NCBI GenBank assembly: GCA_022511515.1
Contig: JAFLRP010000107.1
Location: 1-64,000 of the forward strand
Source of the DNA: Acutalibacter sp.
GTDB taxonomy: Bacteria > Bacillota > Clostridia > Oscillospirales > Acutalibacteraceae
Reading direction: 5' to 3'
DNA length: 64,000 nucleotides
A program made the translations under genes and the position numbers. Shown here one piece after another: positions 44,209 through 52,761 of the stretch (its first letter is position 1; every line of letters begins with the position of its first letter). The notes beneath the pieces are model-generated. The model saw only the letters and a list, made by a program, of their open reading frames with translations, had not been told where the DNA came from and searched no databases.

Positions 44209-44397
44209 ATGATGATTTGCACCTGTCCACACTGTGGAGCTCATTTGGAAATCGAGGAAAATGATTCTACGCCTGGTTGCAGAGAATTGGAAGAAGTGGT
44301 ATGTCCGGTTTGCCGGGAGGAAGTAATAAAGGTGTTCACCAGCGGTATTCCACGGGCATATGAAGTCGAAATATCTTCTGCACCGGAGAACAAATAA
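44209..44397 (+). CDS. Small double-CxxC zinc-ribbon protein
   Basis: A 62-residue protein with CPHC (about residues 6-9) and CPVC (about 31-34), a compact zinc ribbon with an acidic middle. GGGAGG lies 8 nt before the ATG. It lies between the two copies of the 99-bp repeat, at the left edge of the AT-rich island. No family function is recognised. Confidence 0.65.
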   Translation: MMICTCPHCGAHLEIEENDSTPGCRELEEVVCPVCREEVIKVFTSGIPRAYEVEISSAPENK

Positions 44398-44579
44398 GAT
44401 GTACTCAAACGAAATGCTTATGGTAATACAGTGCTCGCAAAGGGATTTTGTGGGCCAAACTATCTGGATCATGAGAACGATCGAAATGATTTGAGCTAAT
44501 TCTTATTGACAAAACTGTTTAGAAAAATTCTAGCAGGAGCAAGTGGAAGAAATTTCAGATATTTCAATGCTCCACTCGG

Positions 44580-44678
44580 ATATGCGAGTGAGGCAAAAAC
44601 TACTTTGCAGCAGATAGGCCTTGAGGGAGCAATCCCTTGGGGTCTATTTTTGTTCCGAAAAAGCGTGGAAAGCCTTGT
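44580..44678 (+). repeat. 99-bp direct repeat, copy 2
   Basis: The partner of 43859-43957 at an offset of 721 bp, about 85% identical by hand count. The terminator stem and T-tail are kept, with one loop change (GTAA to GCAA). It follows the small zinc-ribbon gene. The rest of 44398-44802 is AT-rich with no gene that I can support. Confidence 0.8.
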
Positions 44679-44802
44679 GAATTCTAGGATAGGATTGGTA
44701 TCTCGAAGCGACTATTTCTCGAGAGCTCTCTTTTCATATCTTCACATGGGCAAGGCGCTATATTTATCGATTTTGCAATCTGCGCTAATTATCAGCGAAA
44801 CG

Positions 44803-44832
44803 TTGACTATATCTATCGAAATGTGGTATAAC
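44803..44832 (+). promoter_or_regulatory. Promoter of the PHP-domain gene
   Basis: TTGACT (44803-44808), an 18-bp spacer, TATAAC (44827-44832), 33 bp upstream of the preferred start. Confidence 0.55.
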
Positions 44833-44864
44833 AGATACATATTTGGCGGGAAAGGGTGAACGAA

Positions 44865-46985
44865 TTGGATAATAGGTTTTATAAAGTTGACTTACATGTG
44901 CATACCCCTGCTTCAAAGTGCTTTGAAGGGGATAAATCTGATAATGGATATTGGGAAATATTGAGAGGTGCGGTTAAGAATGAAGTCCGCGTTATTGCTA
45001 TTACGGATCATAATACGTTGAAAGGCTATGAAAATTTGGTCAATTTGAGGGAGCAGACTAAAAATGAGTATGAGATTATTCAGAAGTATACTGTGACCGA
45101 AGAGGAAAAAAGAGAATTAAGGGAAAAAGTCGAGTTATTCGAAAAGATATACATATTATTGGGTGTTGAGATTACTCTTAACCCAGGGGTTCACATTATA
45201 GTTCTTTGCTCAGAAAATGAAAAAGCGGAATTGAATGAGTTGTTAGAGGAAATCGGTTATACATCTGAGCAGCGTGGCTCTGATTCGGATTTTTCTCCCA
45301 ATGTGGATGTGAAAACATTTTTAGCTAATCCAAAATTGAATGGAAAAATTGTGTATGCGCCTCATGTGGATTCTAATAAAGGTATTTGGAATGATTTGAA
45401 AGGCAAATATAGAGAAGAAATCTTCAGTACGAATTGTATTAATGCCATAAGTTGCAATAATTCTTCACAATTGCTTAATATTAAGCAGTTAGTTGCATCG
45501 CAACCTGGTTATGTTCGCAAAAAGCCTTTCGCTTATATAAATGCTTCAGATGCACATCTTGGATCTAATGTAGGTTCTAAGTATTCGTTTTTTTCTTTAG
45601 CCGAGTTTTCGTTTGAGGAAGTAAAAAGAGCATTTGAGTCTCCAGAAGAGAAAATTAGCGATATAGAACGACCAGATTTTAAGAATTTTGTAGACAGATG
45701 TGTAGAAAATAATAAATCAGTTTTTGTGAATGATGTCGAAGAATTGCCAAAATCAATTTGCGCTATATTGAATAGTGGGTATGGTTATGTGTTTTTGGGC
45801 ATCACAGAAAACAAGTTGTATAGCGGAGTGAGCATTACAGAAGACGGCCTGAGAAATGATATAAACAGTTCAATGGACCGACTCTCTACAGCTAGTCAAA
45901 GACCCGCAATGATTGATTGTGGTATAGTTACTGAAAAGTTGGGGAATGGGAAATTTGCTTTTGCAATTTCAGTTAAAGTTAATAGCCGCGAGTTATGGGT
46001 GTTAGATGATAAAGAAACATATATTTTGAGTGGCAATGGCGTTGTTAAATCCGCAACGATTAAGGATATAGAAGTAATAGTAAAAGAGAATGTTTTGAAT
46101 GAATTGCGAGCTTTTAATAAAAGGAACGATGTAATTATAAAGAGTGCGATGAACAAGATGGCTCAAGTGGCTTCTCCAATTTCTAAGTATTATCTATTTG
46201 ACAAATTAGCTTTAAGATCTATCCCGCTTGGAGAACTTTTTAGTATTCAATATGTATATAAAAATAGTTCGGACAGCATTAGCATGGATACGTTTAAAAA
46301 AATTAATGGGCAGGCTGTGGGAAATGTTTTTTACATCACCGGAAATAATCCAAGGTTAGACTATGCGTGTTTAAGGTATTCTTGCCCCAGATATGATAGC
46401 GCAGATGAAGATTATATTTCAAAATTGCAAAAGTTTCAGGGACCAGCAATAATTGTTTCTTCTAAGGGAGGATGTCATTTAGTTGATACACCAGACGAAT
46501 TCTTTCTTGATGTACGAGATAACGCGCTAATTTTGATGCCTAAAGAAGACTTAAGAAAACGGCAAGTGTCGTTGTACCATGCTATTGCTTGGTTAAAGTC
46601 CAGCTTTTTCATTTGGGCATGTCTCGAAAAGTTAGAAAACATCAATTTCTATAAAGCGGATATCTTTATGAAATCATTTTTTGCTGCTGACCGTGGATTT
46701 ATTGAGAATAAAGACATTGAGTTGTTGGTATTGGATATTTTTGATAAAGAGAAGCAGTTTCTTATCGATACCAGCAATTTAGGTGAGGGCGATGCTGAAA
46801 ATTATGCTGTGTTATGCGACCAACATAATCAGAGAATTGCAGAAATATCCCATCATATAGAGGATATTATTCGGAGCATCTATCAAATTTCAGATGAAGA
46901 AATGAAATTGATCAATGATGATTTGCGTGCAGAAAGCATATATACCATTTCACCGTGCAATGAACAATCAGGTGAATCAGTATAA
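44865..46985 (+). CDS. PHP-domain multidomain protein, possible defence effector
   Basis: A 706-residue protein in clearly AT-rich DNA. From the upstream GTG (44856) numbering, the PHP phosphoesterase domain spans about residues 9-270 with its metal ligands visible: HVH (14, 16), DH (51-52), Glu105, His113, HVD and SDAH. Residues about 285-410 (ICAILNSGYGYVFLGI) resemble an AlbA_2/Schlafen-like nucleic-acid or nucleotide-binding domain. Residues about 450-620 recall target-recognition domains of restriction systems (GPAIIVSSKGG, then AIAWLKSSFFIWA). The C-terminus is helical. TTG 44865 is preferred, since GGG lies 8 nt before it; GTG 44856 abuts that site. I infer a nuclease or phosphatase that may act in defence; this is not established. 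Confidence 0.75.
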   Translation: MDNRFYKVDLHVHTPASKCFEGDKSDNGYWEILRGAVKNEVRVIAITDHNTLKGYENLVNLREQTKNEYEIIQKYTVTEEEKRELREKVELFEKIYILLGVEITLNPGVHIIVLCSENEKAELNELLEEIGYTSEQRGSDSDFSPNVDVKTFLANPKLNGKIVYAPHVDSNKGIWNDLKGKYREEIFSTNCINAISCNNSSQLLNIKQLVASQPGYVRKKPFAYINASDAHLGSNVGSKYSFFSLAEFSFEEVKRAFESPEEKISDIERPDFKNFVDRCVENNKSVFVNDVEELPKSICAILNSGYGYVFLGITENKLYSGVSITEDGLRNDINSSMDRLSTASQRPAMIDCGIVTEKLGNGKFAFAISVKVNSRELWVLDDKETYILSGNGVVKSATIKDIEVIVKENVLNELRAFNKRNDVIIKSAMNKMAQVASPISKYYLFDKLALRSIPLGELFSIQYVYKNSSDSISMDTFKKINGQAVGNVFYITGNNPRLDYACLRYSCPRYDSADEDYISKLQKFQGPAIIVSSKGGCHLVDTPDEFFLDVRDNALILMPKEDLRKRQVSLYHAIAWLKSSFFIWACLEKLENINFYKADIFMKSFFAADRGFIENKDIELLVLDIFDKEKQFLIDTSNLGEGDAENYAVLCDQHNQRIAEISHHIEDIIRSIYQISDEEMKLINDDLRAESIYTISPCNEQSGESV

Positions 46986-47051
46986 AAACATTTTAGGACT
47001 ATCTGAAATCAAACGGAAATTAAGATTGTCGTGTTGTCCAGGAGGGATAGT

Positions 47052-47429
47052 ATGAAAAAGAGAGACTTTAAAAACGCGCTGTATGATTTATTAGACCAAG
47101 ATGTCGATATGCAGGACATATCTGATAAAATCAGTTTTGCAAAAGCATTGCTCATTGAATATCAAAAAAGTAATGAGAACCTTTTTGATACGTCGAATAA
47201 GGGACAACCGTGGACGGATGAGGAACTTGAGATTATCCTATCTGAGGCACCCACAAAAGAAAACTGCGCCCGCTTTGCGAGGTTGTTCAAGCGTGGCTAT
47301 GGGAGCATAGAACAGATATATCGTTGGGCGGCAACTTCTTCAAATGAAATTGAGGACAAGGGGCGTACGCAGGATGCTTTTATTCAGCAAATAAAGCGTG
47401 CTGTTAAAAAGATAGGTTTCCGCGCATAG
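47052..47429 (+). CDS. Small helical protein with Myb/SANT-like segment
   Basis: A 125-residue protein following the PHP gene by 66 bp, with AGGAGGG before the ATG. Residues about 50-95 (PWTDEELEIILSEAPTKENC, then RGYGSIEQIYRWAA) look like a Myb/SANT-type helix-turn-helix, suggesting DNA binding. The N-terminus is a helical pair and the tail is basic. The AT-rich base composition matches the PHP gene, so they probably arrived together. No catalytic residues are seen. Confidence 0.65.
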   Translation: MKKRDFKNALYDLLDQDVDMQDISDKISFAKALLIEYQKSNENLFDTSNKGQPWTDEELEIILSEAPTKENCARFARLFKRGYGSIEQIYRWAATSSNEIEDKGRTQDAFIQQIKRAVKKIGFRA

Positions 47430-47619
47430 CGCAACGACTCTTGTGATCAACGGCGATAACAATATGATAACAAGAGGGCATATGGGCTGTATAATATGGA
47501 TAATTCAAATAATCAAAAGACACACAGATACGGCAGATAATAATTCCTAAACGGAATTGTTTAATCTTTGTCGAGTGGGAATAACGCCCCAAATATCAGT
47601 GGTTTTGGGGGATGATTCT

Positions 47620-48141
47620 GTGATTAACAGGATACTCAACCGGATTGTAGTTGCTCTGTTGTTTGCGGCATTGTTATTGCTGAGTGGGTGCAATTCACAA
47701 GATTATTCAAAGGATTTTTCTGATATTATTCCTTTGAACTTCAGCGCTACTGCAGACGTTGTTGAGCAATTTGAAAATGCGGCTTTTGGAAATTCTGATT
47801 GCCGAATCATATCGGGAGAAATTGGCGGCGAGTGCCGCGTGGGATATGAGCAATGTGAATCATCTGATGAAAAGGTGTACTCCAGACATTACTACTCTTT
47901 TGACGAATCAGGGACACTTGTGTCGATCGACTTTCGTTCGCTTGTGGGAACAAAAGATTCCAGCACAAAATGTGTACACTGGGAACAGTATGTTGATGTG
48001 ATAGAAAAGGCTTTTGGAAAATGGGACTACGTTGACAAGTCAGGGCGTTGTGAACTATATGGCAGTATTGACGGCATCCCGTGCAAAATTCTGTATTACC
48101 CGCATTTAAGTGTCAGTTTCTACAATGTAACAAACGAATGA
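47620..48141 (+). CDS. Putative lipoprotein of unknown function
   Basis: A 173-residue protein with an N-terminal hydrophobic stretch ending in the lipobox LLSGC (Cys about residue 24), so it should be lipid-anchored outside the cell. The mature part is a soluble domain with several Cys and a Tyr/Asp-rich end. GTG 47620 is preferred (GGGGGAT 8 nt upstream) because it places the signal peptide correctly. The region 47430-47619 holds no other gene that I can support. Confidence 0.65.
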   Translation: MINRILNRIVVALLFAALLLLSGCNSQDYSKDFSDIIPLNFSATADVVEQFENAAFGNSDCRIISGEIGGECRVGYEQCESSDEKVYSRHYYSFDESGTLVSIDFRSLVGTKDSSTKCVHWEQYVDVIEKAFGKWDYVDKSGRCELYGSIDGIPCKILYYPHLSVSFYNVTNE

Positions 48142-48171
48142 AGTTCTTGTGTACACCCCCCATAACATTAA

Positions 48172-48199
48172 ACCCCGGCGCTTTCGCACCGGGGTCTTT
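48172..48199. terminator. Terminator between the island and cotJ
   Basis: An ACCCCGG/CCGGGGT stem (48172-48178, 48189-48195) with a 10-nt loop, then CTTTT on the plus strand. On the minus strand it can also end the cotJ operon, with a weaker tail. Confidence 0.75.
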
Positions 48200-48222
48200 T
48201 GCTTTGCGTGGGGTTGGCCCGA

Positions 48223-48822
48223 TTACTTCTTGTCAAAAGACGGATTGAACGCGTAAAAATTCTTGGAGTCCAGCTTGTCGGTGAGGATGCGCAGACCCTC
48301 GCCGAAGCGCTGGAAGTGCACGATTTCTCTGGCGCGCAGGAATTTGATGGGCTCCCGCACGTCGGGGTCGTCGGCAAAGCGCAGAATGTTGTCGTAGCTC
48401 ATTCTGGCCTTTTGCTCGGCGCTCAAATCCTCGTGGAGGTCGGCGATGGTGTCGCCGGTGACGGCGAAGGTGGACGCGGAGAAGGGCACGCCGGAGGCCG
48501 CGATGGGGTACACGCCGGTGGTGTGATCCACGAAATAGGTGTCAAATCCGGCTTCCTTGATCTGCTCGGGGGTCAGGTTCCGGGTGAGCTGATACACGAT
48601 GGTGCCCACCATTTCCAAATGACCAAGTTCCTCGGTGCCGATGTCGGTCAAAATGGCCCGCAGCTCGGGGTAGGGCATGGCGTACCGCTGGCTCAAATAC
48701 CGCAGAGACGCGCCAATTTCCCCATGAGGACCGCCGTATTGGGTGATGATCATTTTCGCCAGTTGGGGATTGGAATTTTTGATTTTTACAGGGTGCTGCA
48801 AACGCTTTTCATATACAAACAT
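48223..48822 (-). CDS. cotJC: Spore coat protein CotJC (manganese-catalase-like)
   Basis: A 199-residue protein of the Mn-catalase-like ferritin fold found in spore coats. GGPHGEIGASLRYL and DIGTEELGHLEMVGTIV provide the Glu and His metal ligands, and IVHFQRFGEGL the later ones. It is last of cotJA-cotJB-cotJC on the minus strand, 1 bp after cotJB. It is expected to be made in the mother cell during sporulation. Confidence 0.95.
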   Translation of the reverse strand: MFVYEKRLQHPVKIKNSNPQLAKMIITQYGGPHGEIGASLRYLSQRYAMPYPELRAILTDIGTEELGHLEMVGTIVYQLTRNLTPEQIKEAGFDTYFVDHTTGVYPIAASGVPFSASTFAVTGDTIADLHEDLSAEQKARMSYDNILRFADDPDVREPIKFLRAREIVHFQRFGEGLRILTDKLDSKNFYAFNPSFDKK

Positions 48823-49074
48823 TTAATTTGCCTCCTTTTCCCAGGGCCAGGGATCGCTGATCCATGCCCAGCGGCTGGTGTTTTGGGTGGTCTCGCCGAT
48901 GGGGCCGTACTTTTCCTCAAACTCCTTGCGAAGCTTTTCCGCGCGCATGCGGTACTCCTCCAGCTTTGCGGCAGCCTCGTTGTTGTTGGGGTGGGTGTCC
49001 AAAAACAGATGGAGCTCCCAGGCGGCGAATTCTACCGCGTAAATTCTGCGGCGCAGTGCGTCTTTTTCACTCAT
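48823..49074 (-). CDS. cotJB: Spore coat protein CotJB
   Basis: An 83-residue protein with the typical AVEFAAWELHLFLDTHPNN and a C-terminus rich in Trp and Pro (WAWISDPWPWEKE). Its ATG overlaps the cotJA stop (ATGA). It is needed with CotJA and CotJC for coat assembly in Bacillus. Confidence 0.94.
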   Translation of the reverse strand: MSEKDALRRRIYAVEFAAWELHLFLDTHPNNNEAAAKLEEYRMRAEKLRKEFEEKYGPIGETTQNTSRWAWISDPWPWEKEAN

Positions 49075-49274
49075 CTGGGCTCCCTCCTTCCGCCGTAAAA
49101 GGGCTTATCCAATACGGGGAACAGCGTTCCCGCTTCCAGCGCCCGCTCCGCGCTGTGAAGCTCCCGGCTCCATTGCTGGAAGGGCACATAAGCCATGGCG
49201 GGAACCGGATCGGGCGGCAGGGGACTGAGATCGTTTTGCAGATCGCAGCTCATGCCGGTGATTTCTTCAAACAA
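49071..49274 (-). CDS. cotJA: Spore coat-associated protein CotJA
   Basis: A short protein whose conserved core is PAMAYVPFQQW followed by a C-terminal YGGRREPR. Start choice: TTG 49274 has GAGGG 7 nt upstream and gives 67 residues; ATG 49253 gives 60 residues with a poor ribosome binding site. The longer open frame to 49448 runs back through the upstream terminator hairpin and is not used. First gene of cotJABC. Confidence 0.8.
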   Translation of the reverse strand: MFEEITGMSCDLQNDLSPLPPDPVPAMAYVPFQQWSRELHSAERALEAGTLFPVLDKPFYGGRREPR

Positions 49275-49390
49275 GGGGATTCCCTCTTTCCTTACTGTAA
49301 ATTTTTGGGGAGCTTGCCCGAGGGCAAGTCTTGTCCTGATAACAGGGTATGCCTGAAGAAAAAAGTTGTGCAGGCTGTCCGTTTTGCCGC

Positions 49391-49416
49391 AAAAAAACGC
49401 CGATCCGAAGATCGGC
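49391..49416 (-). terminator. Terminator of the unknown gene at 49449-50348
   Basis: On the minus strand GCCGATC-TTCG-GATCGGC followed by GTTTTTTT. The TTCG loop is very stable. Confidence 0.85.
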
Positions 49417-49448
49417 GGCCTTTTGACAGTTATTTTTGCGGAGAACAA

Positions 49449-50348
49449 CTATAAAAGCAGGTCAAATTTTTTGGTATCAGCCCACATTCCGTTTTCAAAG
49501 ACAACGCAATATAAATAAGCGTCCGAAGAAAGATATGCAGATACGGAAATCTGTTTTCCAAAGTCAAATTGATAAAAGGGCTTTATAAAATCAGATCTCT
49601 TTGAACCGGGGTGGGAGGGGAAAAGAATTTTACTTTCTTCCGCTATGTCAAGATTTTTTGTCCAGATACAATGACGTGCGGAATCAAATTCCGCTCCGGC
49701 GCTCTGGCTGACATCGCGCTGATCTGTTGGCAGCACAACCACAAATCTGCCCTCTACTTGATAGACTGCGAGCTTTCCGAAAGTCTGGGTCGGCTCTTGC
49801 GGATGCCGGCCGCTTGCGGCCACCCGTATGACGAACTCCTCGCGGTATTGCTCATAAAAAGAGTTCACTTCTTTCTCGGTGCGGCCAAAGGCGTAAAGCA
49901 GTTCCCGGGGGGAATTTGCCTCGCAAGCGGGATTGCAGGAAATGTAGTCCTCTATCCGATGCACTGTAGTGATAGGGGAATAGTGGGGGTCATCGGGGTC
50001 GTTATTCAACACATTTTGAAACAGCTCCAACGTGTCTTTGAGAAAATAGGAAAGGATTTTCTCAAAGGCAGAACCTTGCGGTAAATTCACGTATTCCTCA
50101 GTGCCCTGACTTGCTTCATATCTCTGGAAAAAGAAATCGATCTCTTCCGGATCATAGCCGCCCCTTACTAAAAAATTCCGCACACTACTGTCTTTTTCAC
50201 CGCGATAAGCCAAATACGTTTGGAACCGGTCGCAGACTTCCCAATAGGGGCAGAGGGCGCTGCCGGTTTCCCGGTCGTCGCTGACAAGGTCAAACAGCCA
50301 TGTGGTTTGATCGAAAAAACGCGATACGATCCGTTCTTTTTCATTCAT
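49449..50348 (-). CDS. Hypothetical protein, 299 residues
   Basis: No family is recognised. The protein is soluble, acidic and rich in aromatic residues, with a helical first half (YEVCDRFQTYLAYRG-like and SSVRNFLVRGGYDPEEIDFFFQRYEA) and a more beta-rich second half (GKLAVYQVEGRFVVVLPTDQRD). There is no signal peptide or membrane segment. It is a single gene between its own terminator and the divergent small gene at 50520. Confidence 0.7.
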   Translation of the reverse strand: MNEKERIVSRFFDQTTWLFDLVSDDRETGSALCPYWEVCDRFQTYLAYRGEKDSSVRNFLVRGGYDPEEIDFFFQRYEASQGTEEYVNLPQGSAFEKILSYFLKDTLELFQNVLNNDPDDPHYSPITTVHRIEDYISCNPACEANSPRELLYAFGRTEKEVNSFYEQYREEFVIRVAASGRHPQEPTQTFGKLAVYQVEGRFVVVLPTDQRDVSQSAGAEFDSARHCIWTKNLDIAEESKILFPSHPGSKRSDFIKPFYQFDFGKQISVSAYLSSDAYLYCVVFENGMWADTKKFDLLL

Positions 50349-50424
50349 ACTACTTCTTTTCTCCTGCTGATTTCCTCCTCATTTTACCACCCTTTCCGAC
50401 CCTTGTCCACATTTCCGGATTTCC

Positions 50425-50453
50425 TTTACAAATCAGGAAAGAAGTGCTAAAAT
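50425..50453 (+). promoter_or_regulatory. Promoter of the small ORF-metG unit
   Basis: TTTACA (50425-50430), a 17-bp spacer, TAAAAT (50448-50453), 67 bp upstream of the small membrane ORF. Confidence 0.65.
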
Positions 50454-50519
50454 ATATGGGCATTCCGATTCAAAGGTTAAAAAACTGCCAATCTTTTTGG
50501 AGAGGGAAGGTGTTTCGCC

Positions 50520-50627
50520 ATGAAGGGCTACAATCCCAATCGTAGGGCATTGGTCATTCGCATTGTCGCCGGGCTTCTGGCGCTTTTGATGATCGCCAGC
50601 GTGTTTTCTGCGTTGATTTTTAAGTGA
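50520..50627 (+). CDS. 35-residue single-helix membrane peptide upstream of metG
   Basis: ATG with GGGAAGG about 9 nt upstream, then a basic N-terminus (MKGYNPNRRALVIR) and one hydrophobic helix to the end (about residues 12-33). It is encoded between a promoter and metG and ends 36 bp before the metG start. Its size and coding pattern suggest a real small membrane protein, but I do not recognise a family. Confidence 0.55.
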   Translation: MKGYNPNRRALVIRIVAGLLALLMIASVFSALIFK

Positions 50628-50662
50628 TTTGATTATTGATAAAGGAGAGTAAAATTGATACT

Positions 50663-52621
50663 ATGAACAACAAAGGAAAATATTATTTGACTACAGCCAT
50701 TGCCTACACCTCGGGCAAACCCCATATCGGCAATGTGTACGAGATCGTGCTGGCAGACGCCATCGCCCGGTTTAAGCGGATGGAGGGCTTTGAGGTGTGG
50801 CTCCAGACCGGCACCGACGAGCATGGGCAGAAAAACGAATTGAAAGCGGAAGCCGAGGGCATCACGCCCAAGGAATTTGTGGACCGCATTGCCGGGATCA
50901 TCAAGGGACAGTTCGACCTGATGAACGTGTCCTACGATCACTTTATCCGCACCACTGACGACTATCACGAAAAGGAAGTCCAGAAGATTTTCAAGAAGCT
51001 CTACGATCAGGGCGACATCTACAAGAGTGCCTACGAAGGACTTTACTGCACCGACTGCGAATCTTTCTTCACGGAGAGCCAGCTCATTGACGGCAAGTGC
51101 CCGGACTGCGGCAGAGAGGTACACCCCGCCAAGGAAGAAGCCTACTTCTTCAAAATGAGCAAGTACGCTCAGCGGCTCATCGACCACATCAACGAGCACC
51201 CGGAGTTCATCCAGCCTGTATCGAGAAAAAATGAGATGATGAACAATTTCCTGCTGCCCGGCTTGCAGGATCTGTGCGTGTCCCGTTCTTCTTTCAAGTG
51301 GGGCATTCCGGTGGAATTCGACCCCAAGCACGTGGTGTACGTTTGGCTGGACGCTTTGACCAACTACATCACCGGCATCGGCTACCACTGCGACGGGGAC
51401 AGCACCGAGCAGTTCCACAAGGAATGGCCTGCTGATCTGCATTTGATCGGCAAGGACATCGTGCGTTTCCACACCATCTATTGGCCCATCTTCCTGATGG
51501 CGCTGGATTTGCCGTTGCCCAAGCAGGTGTTCGGCCATCCGTGGCTTCTGATGAACGGCGGCAAGATGAGCAAGTCCAAGGGCAATACCATCTATGCCGA
51601 CGATTTGGTGGACATTTTCGGCGTGGATTCCGTGCGGTATTTCGTGCTCCACGAAATGCCCTACGAAAATGACGGCAATCTCACCTGGGAGCTGGTGACC
51701 GAGCGGAACAATTCCGATCTGGCCAACATTTTGGGCAATCTGGTGAACCGCACCATTTCCATGAGCAACAAGTATTTCGGCGGCACCGTAAAAAATTCCG
51801 GCGTGACCGAGCCCGTGGATGACGACCTGAAAGCCGTTGTCGCCGCCTGTCGGGACAAGGTCGCCGCTAAAATGGCGGACCTGCGGGTGGCGGACGCCAT
51901 GACGGAGATCATGAATCTCTTCAAGCGCTGCAACAAGTATATCGACGAGACCATGCCCTGGACGCTGGCAAAGAGTGAAGAAAGCCTGCCCCGGCTGGAG
52001 ACCGTGCTCTATAATCTGGTGGATTCCATCTGCGTGGGCGCTTCCCTGATGCAGCCGTTCCTGCCCGGCACCTGCGACAATATTTTCCGCCAGTTGAACA
52101 CCCAGCCCAGAGAGTGGGACGAGCTCTCTAAGACCGGCCTGTACCCCAGTGGGAACAAGGTGACGGAGCAGCCGGAGATCCTGTTCGCCAGACTGGACGA
52201 GGACGAGGTCATCGCAAAGGCCGAAGAAAAGCGGCTGGCTGCCATGCCCGTACCGGAGCTGGAGGTAGAGCCCCAGCTCGAGGAAAAAGTGGATTTCGAC
52301 ACCTTCTGCAAGTCCGATTTCCGAGTGGTGAAGGTCAAGGCCTGTGAAGCTGTGAAAAAGAGTGACAAGCTGCTTCGCTTTACACTAGATGACGGTACCG
52401 GCACGGACCGGCAGATTTTATCCGGCATCCACAAGTGGTACGAGCCGGAGGATCTGGTGGGCAAGACGCTGGTGGCCATCGTCAATCTTCCGCCCCGGAA
52501 GATGATGGGGCTGGAAAGCTGCGGCATGCTGATCTCCGCCGTCCACAAGGAAAAGGGCGAGGAAGTTCTGCATTTGATCATGGTGGACGACAACATCCCC
52601 GCAGGAGCAAAACTCTGCTAG
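50663..52621 (+). CDS. metG: Methionyl-tRNA synthetase
   Basis: A 652-residue enzyme that charges tRNA-Met. The HIGH-like PHIGN near residue 18, a zinc-binding knuckle (CTDC...CPDC) and KMSKSKGN near 302 are clear. The C-terminal OB-fold tRNA-binding domain (about 550-652, DFRVVKVKACEAV) gives the long form. ATG 50663 is used; AAGGAG lies about 15 nt upstream, a little far. No T-box is seen. The stop abuts a hairpin mosaic that leads to tatD. Confidence 0.96.
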   Translation: MNNKGKYYLTTAIAYTSGKPHIGNVYEIVLADAIARFKRMEGFEVWLQTGTDEHGQKNELKAEAEGITPKEFVDRIAGIIKGQFDLMNVSYDHFIRTTDDYHEKEVQKIFKKLYDQGDIYKSAYEGLYCTDCESFFTESQLIDGKCPDCGREVHPAKEEAYFFKMSKYAQRLIDHINEHPEFIQPVSRKNEMMNNFLLPGLQDLCVSRSSFKWGIPVEFDPKHVVYVWLDALTNYITGIGYHCDGDSTEQFHKEWPADLHLIGKDIVRFHTIYWPIFLMALDLPLPKQVFGHPWLLMNGGKMSKSKGNTIYADDLVDIFGVDSVRYFVLHEMPYENDGNLTWELVTERNNSDLANILGNLVNRTISMSNKYFGGTVKNSGVTEPVDDDLKAVVAACRDKVAAKMADLRVADAMTEIMNLFKRCNKYIDETMPWTLAKSEESLPRLETVLYNLVDSICVGASLMQPFLPGTCDNIFRQLNTQPREWDELSKTGLYPSGNKVTEQPEILFARLDEDEVIAKAEEKRLAAMPVPELEVEPQLEEKVDFDTFCKSDFRVVKVKACEAVKKSDKLLRFTLDDGTGTDRQILSGIHKWYEPEDLVGKTLVAIVNLPPRKMMGLESCGMLISAVHKEKGEEVLHLIMVDDNIPAGAKLC

Positions 52622-52750
52622 AGTTTGAAAATGAATTTTCAAACTCCCGGTTTTGCGGCTTTTGCCGCCGTATATGATGGCGGCAATTTTGCTTCGCAAA
52701 ACCAGCCGCAATTCCCGAAGAAGAGGACGGCTTTCACTGACATGAAAGCC
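52621..52750 (+). repeat. Intergenic hairpin mosaic, copy metG-tatD
   Basis: GAGTTTGAAAAT/ATTTTCAAACTC (52621-52646, directly after the stop); outer GGTTTTGCG/CGCAAAACC (52649-52657, 52695-52703) enclosing TTGCCGCC/GGCGGCAA (52662-52669, 52679-52686); then CCCGAAGAAGAGGAC and GGCTTTCA/TGAAAGCC (52729-52750). The inner stem differs from the purB-purA copy by a paired C-G to T-A change. Confidence 0.88.
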
Positions 52751-52761
52751 ATGGATTAAAA

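Noticed and set aside
44506-44859. 117-codon plus-strand frame before the PHP gene
   Set aside because: It runs through the second 99-bp repeat and its terminator, has no ribosome binding site and no protein-like pattern.
49300-49380. Sigma-E or sigma-K promoter upstream of cotJA
   Set aside because: CATACCCT on the minus strand partly fits a -10 element, but no acceptable -35 lies at the right distance.
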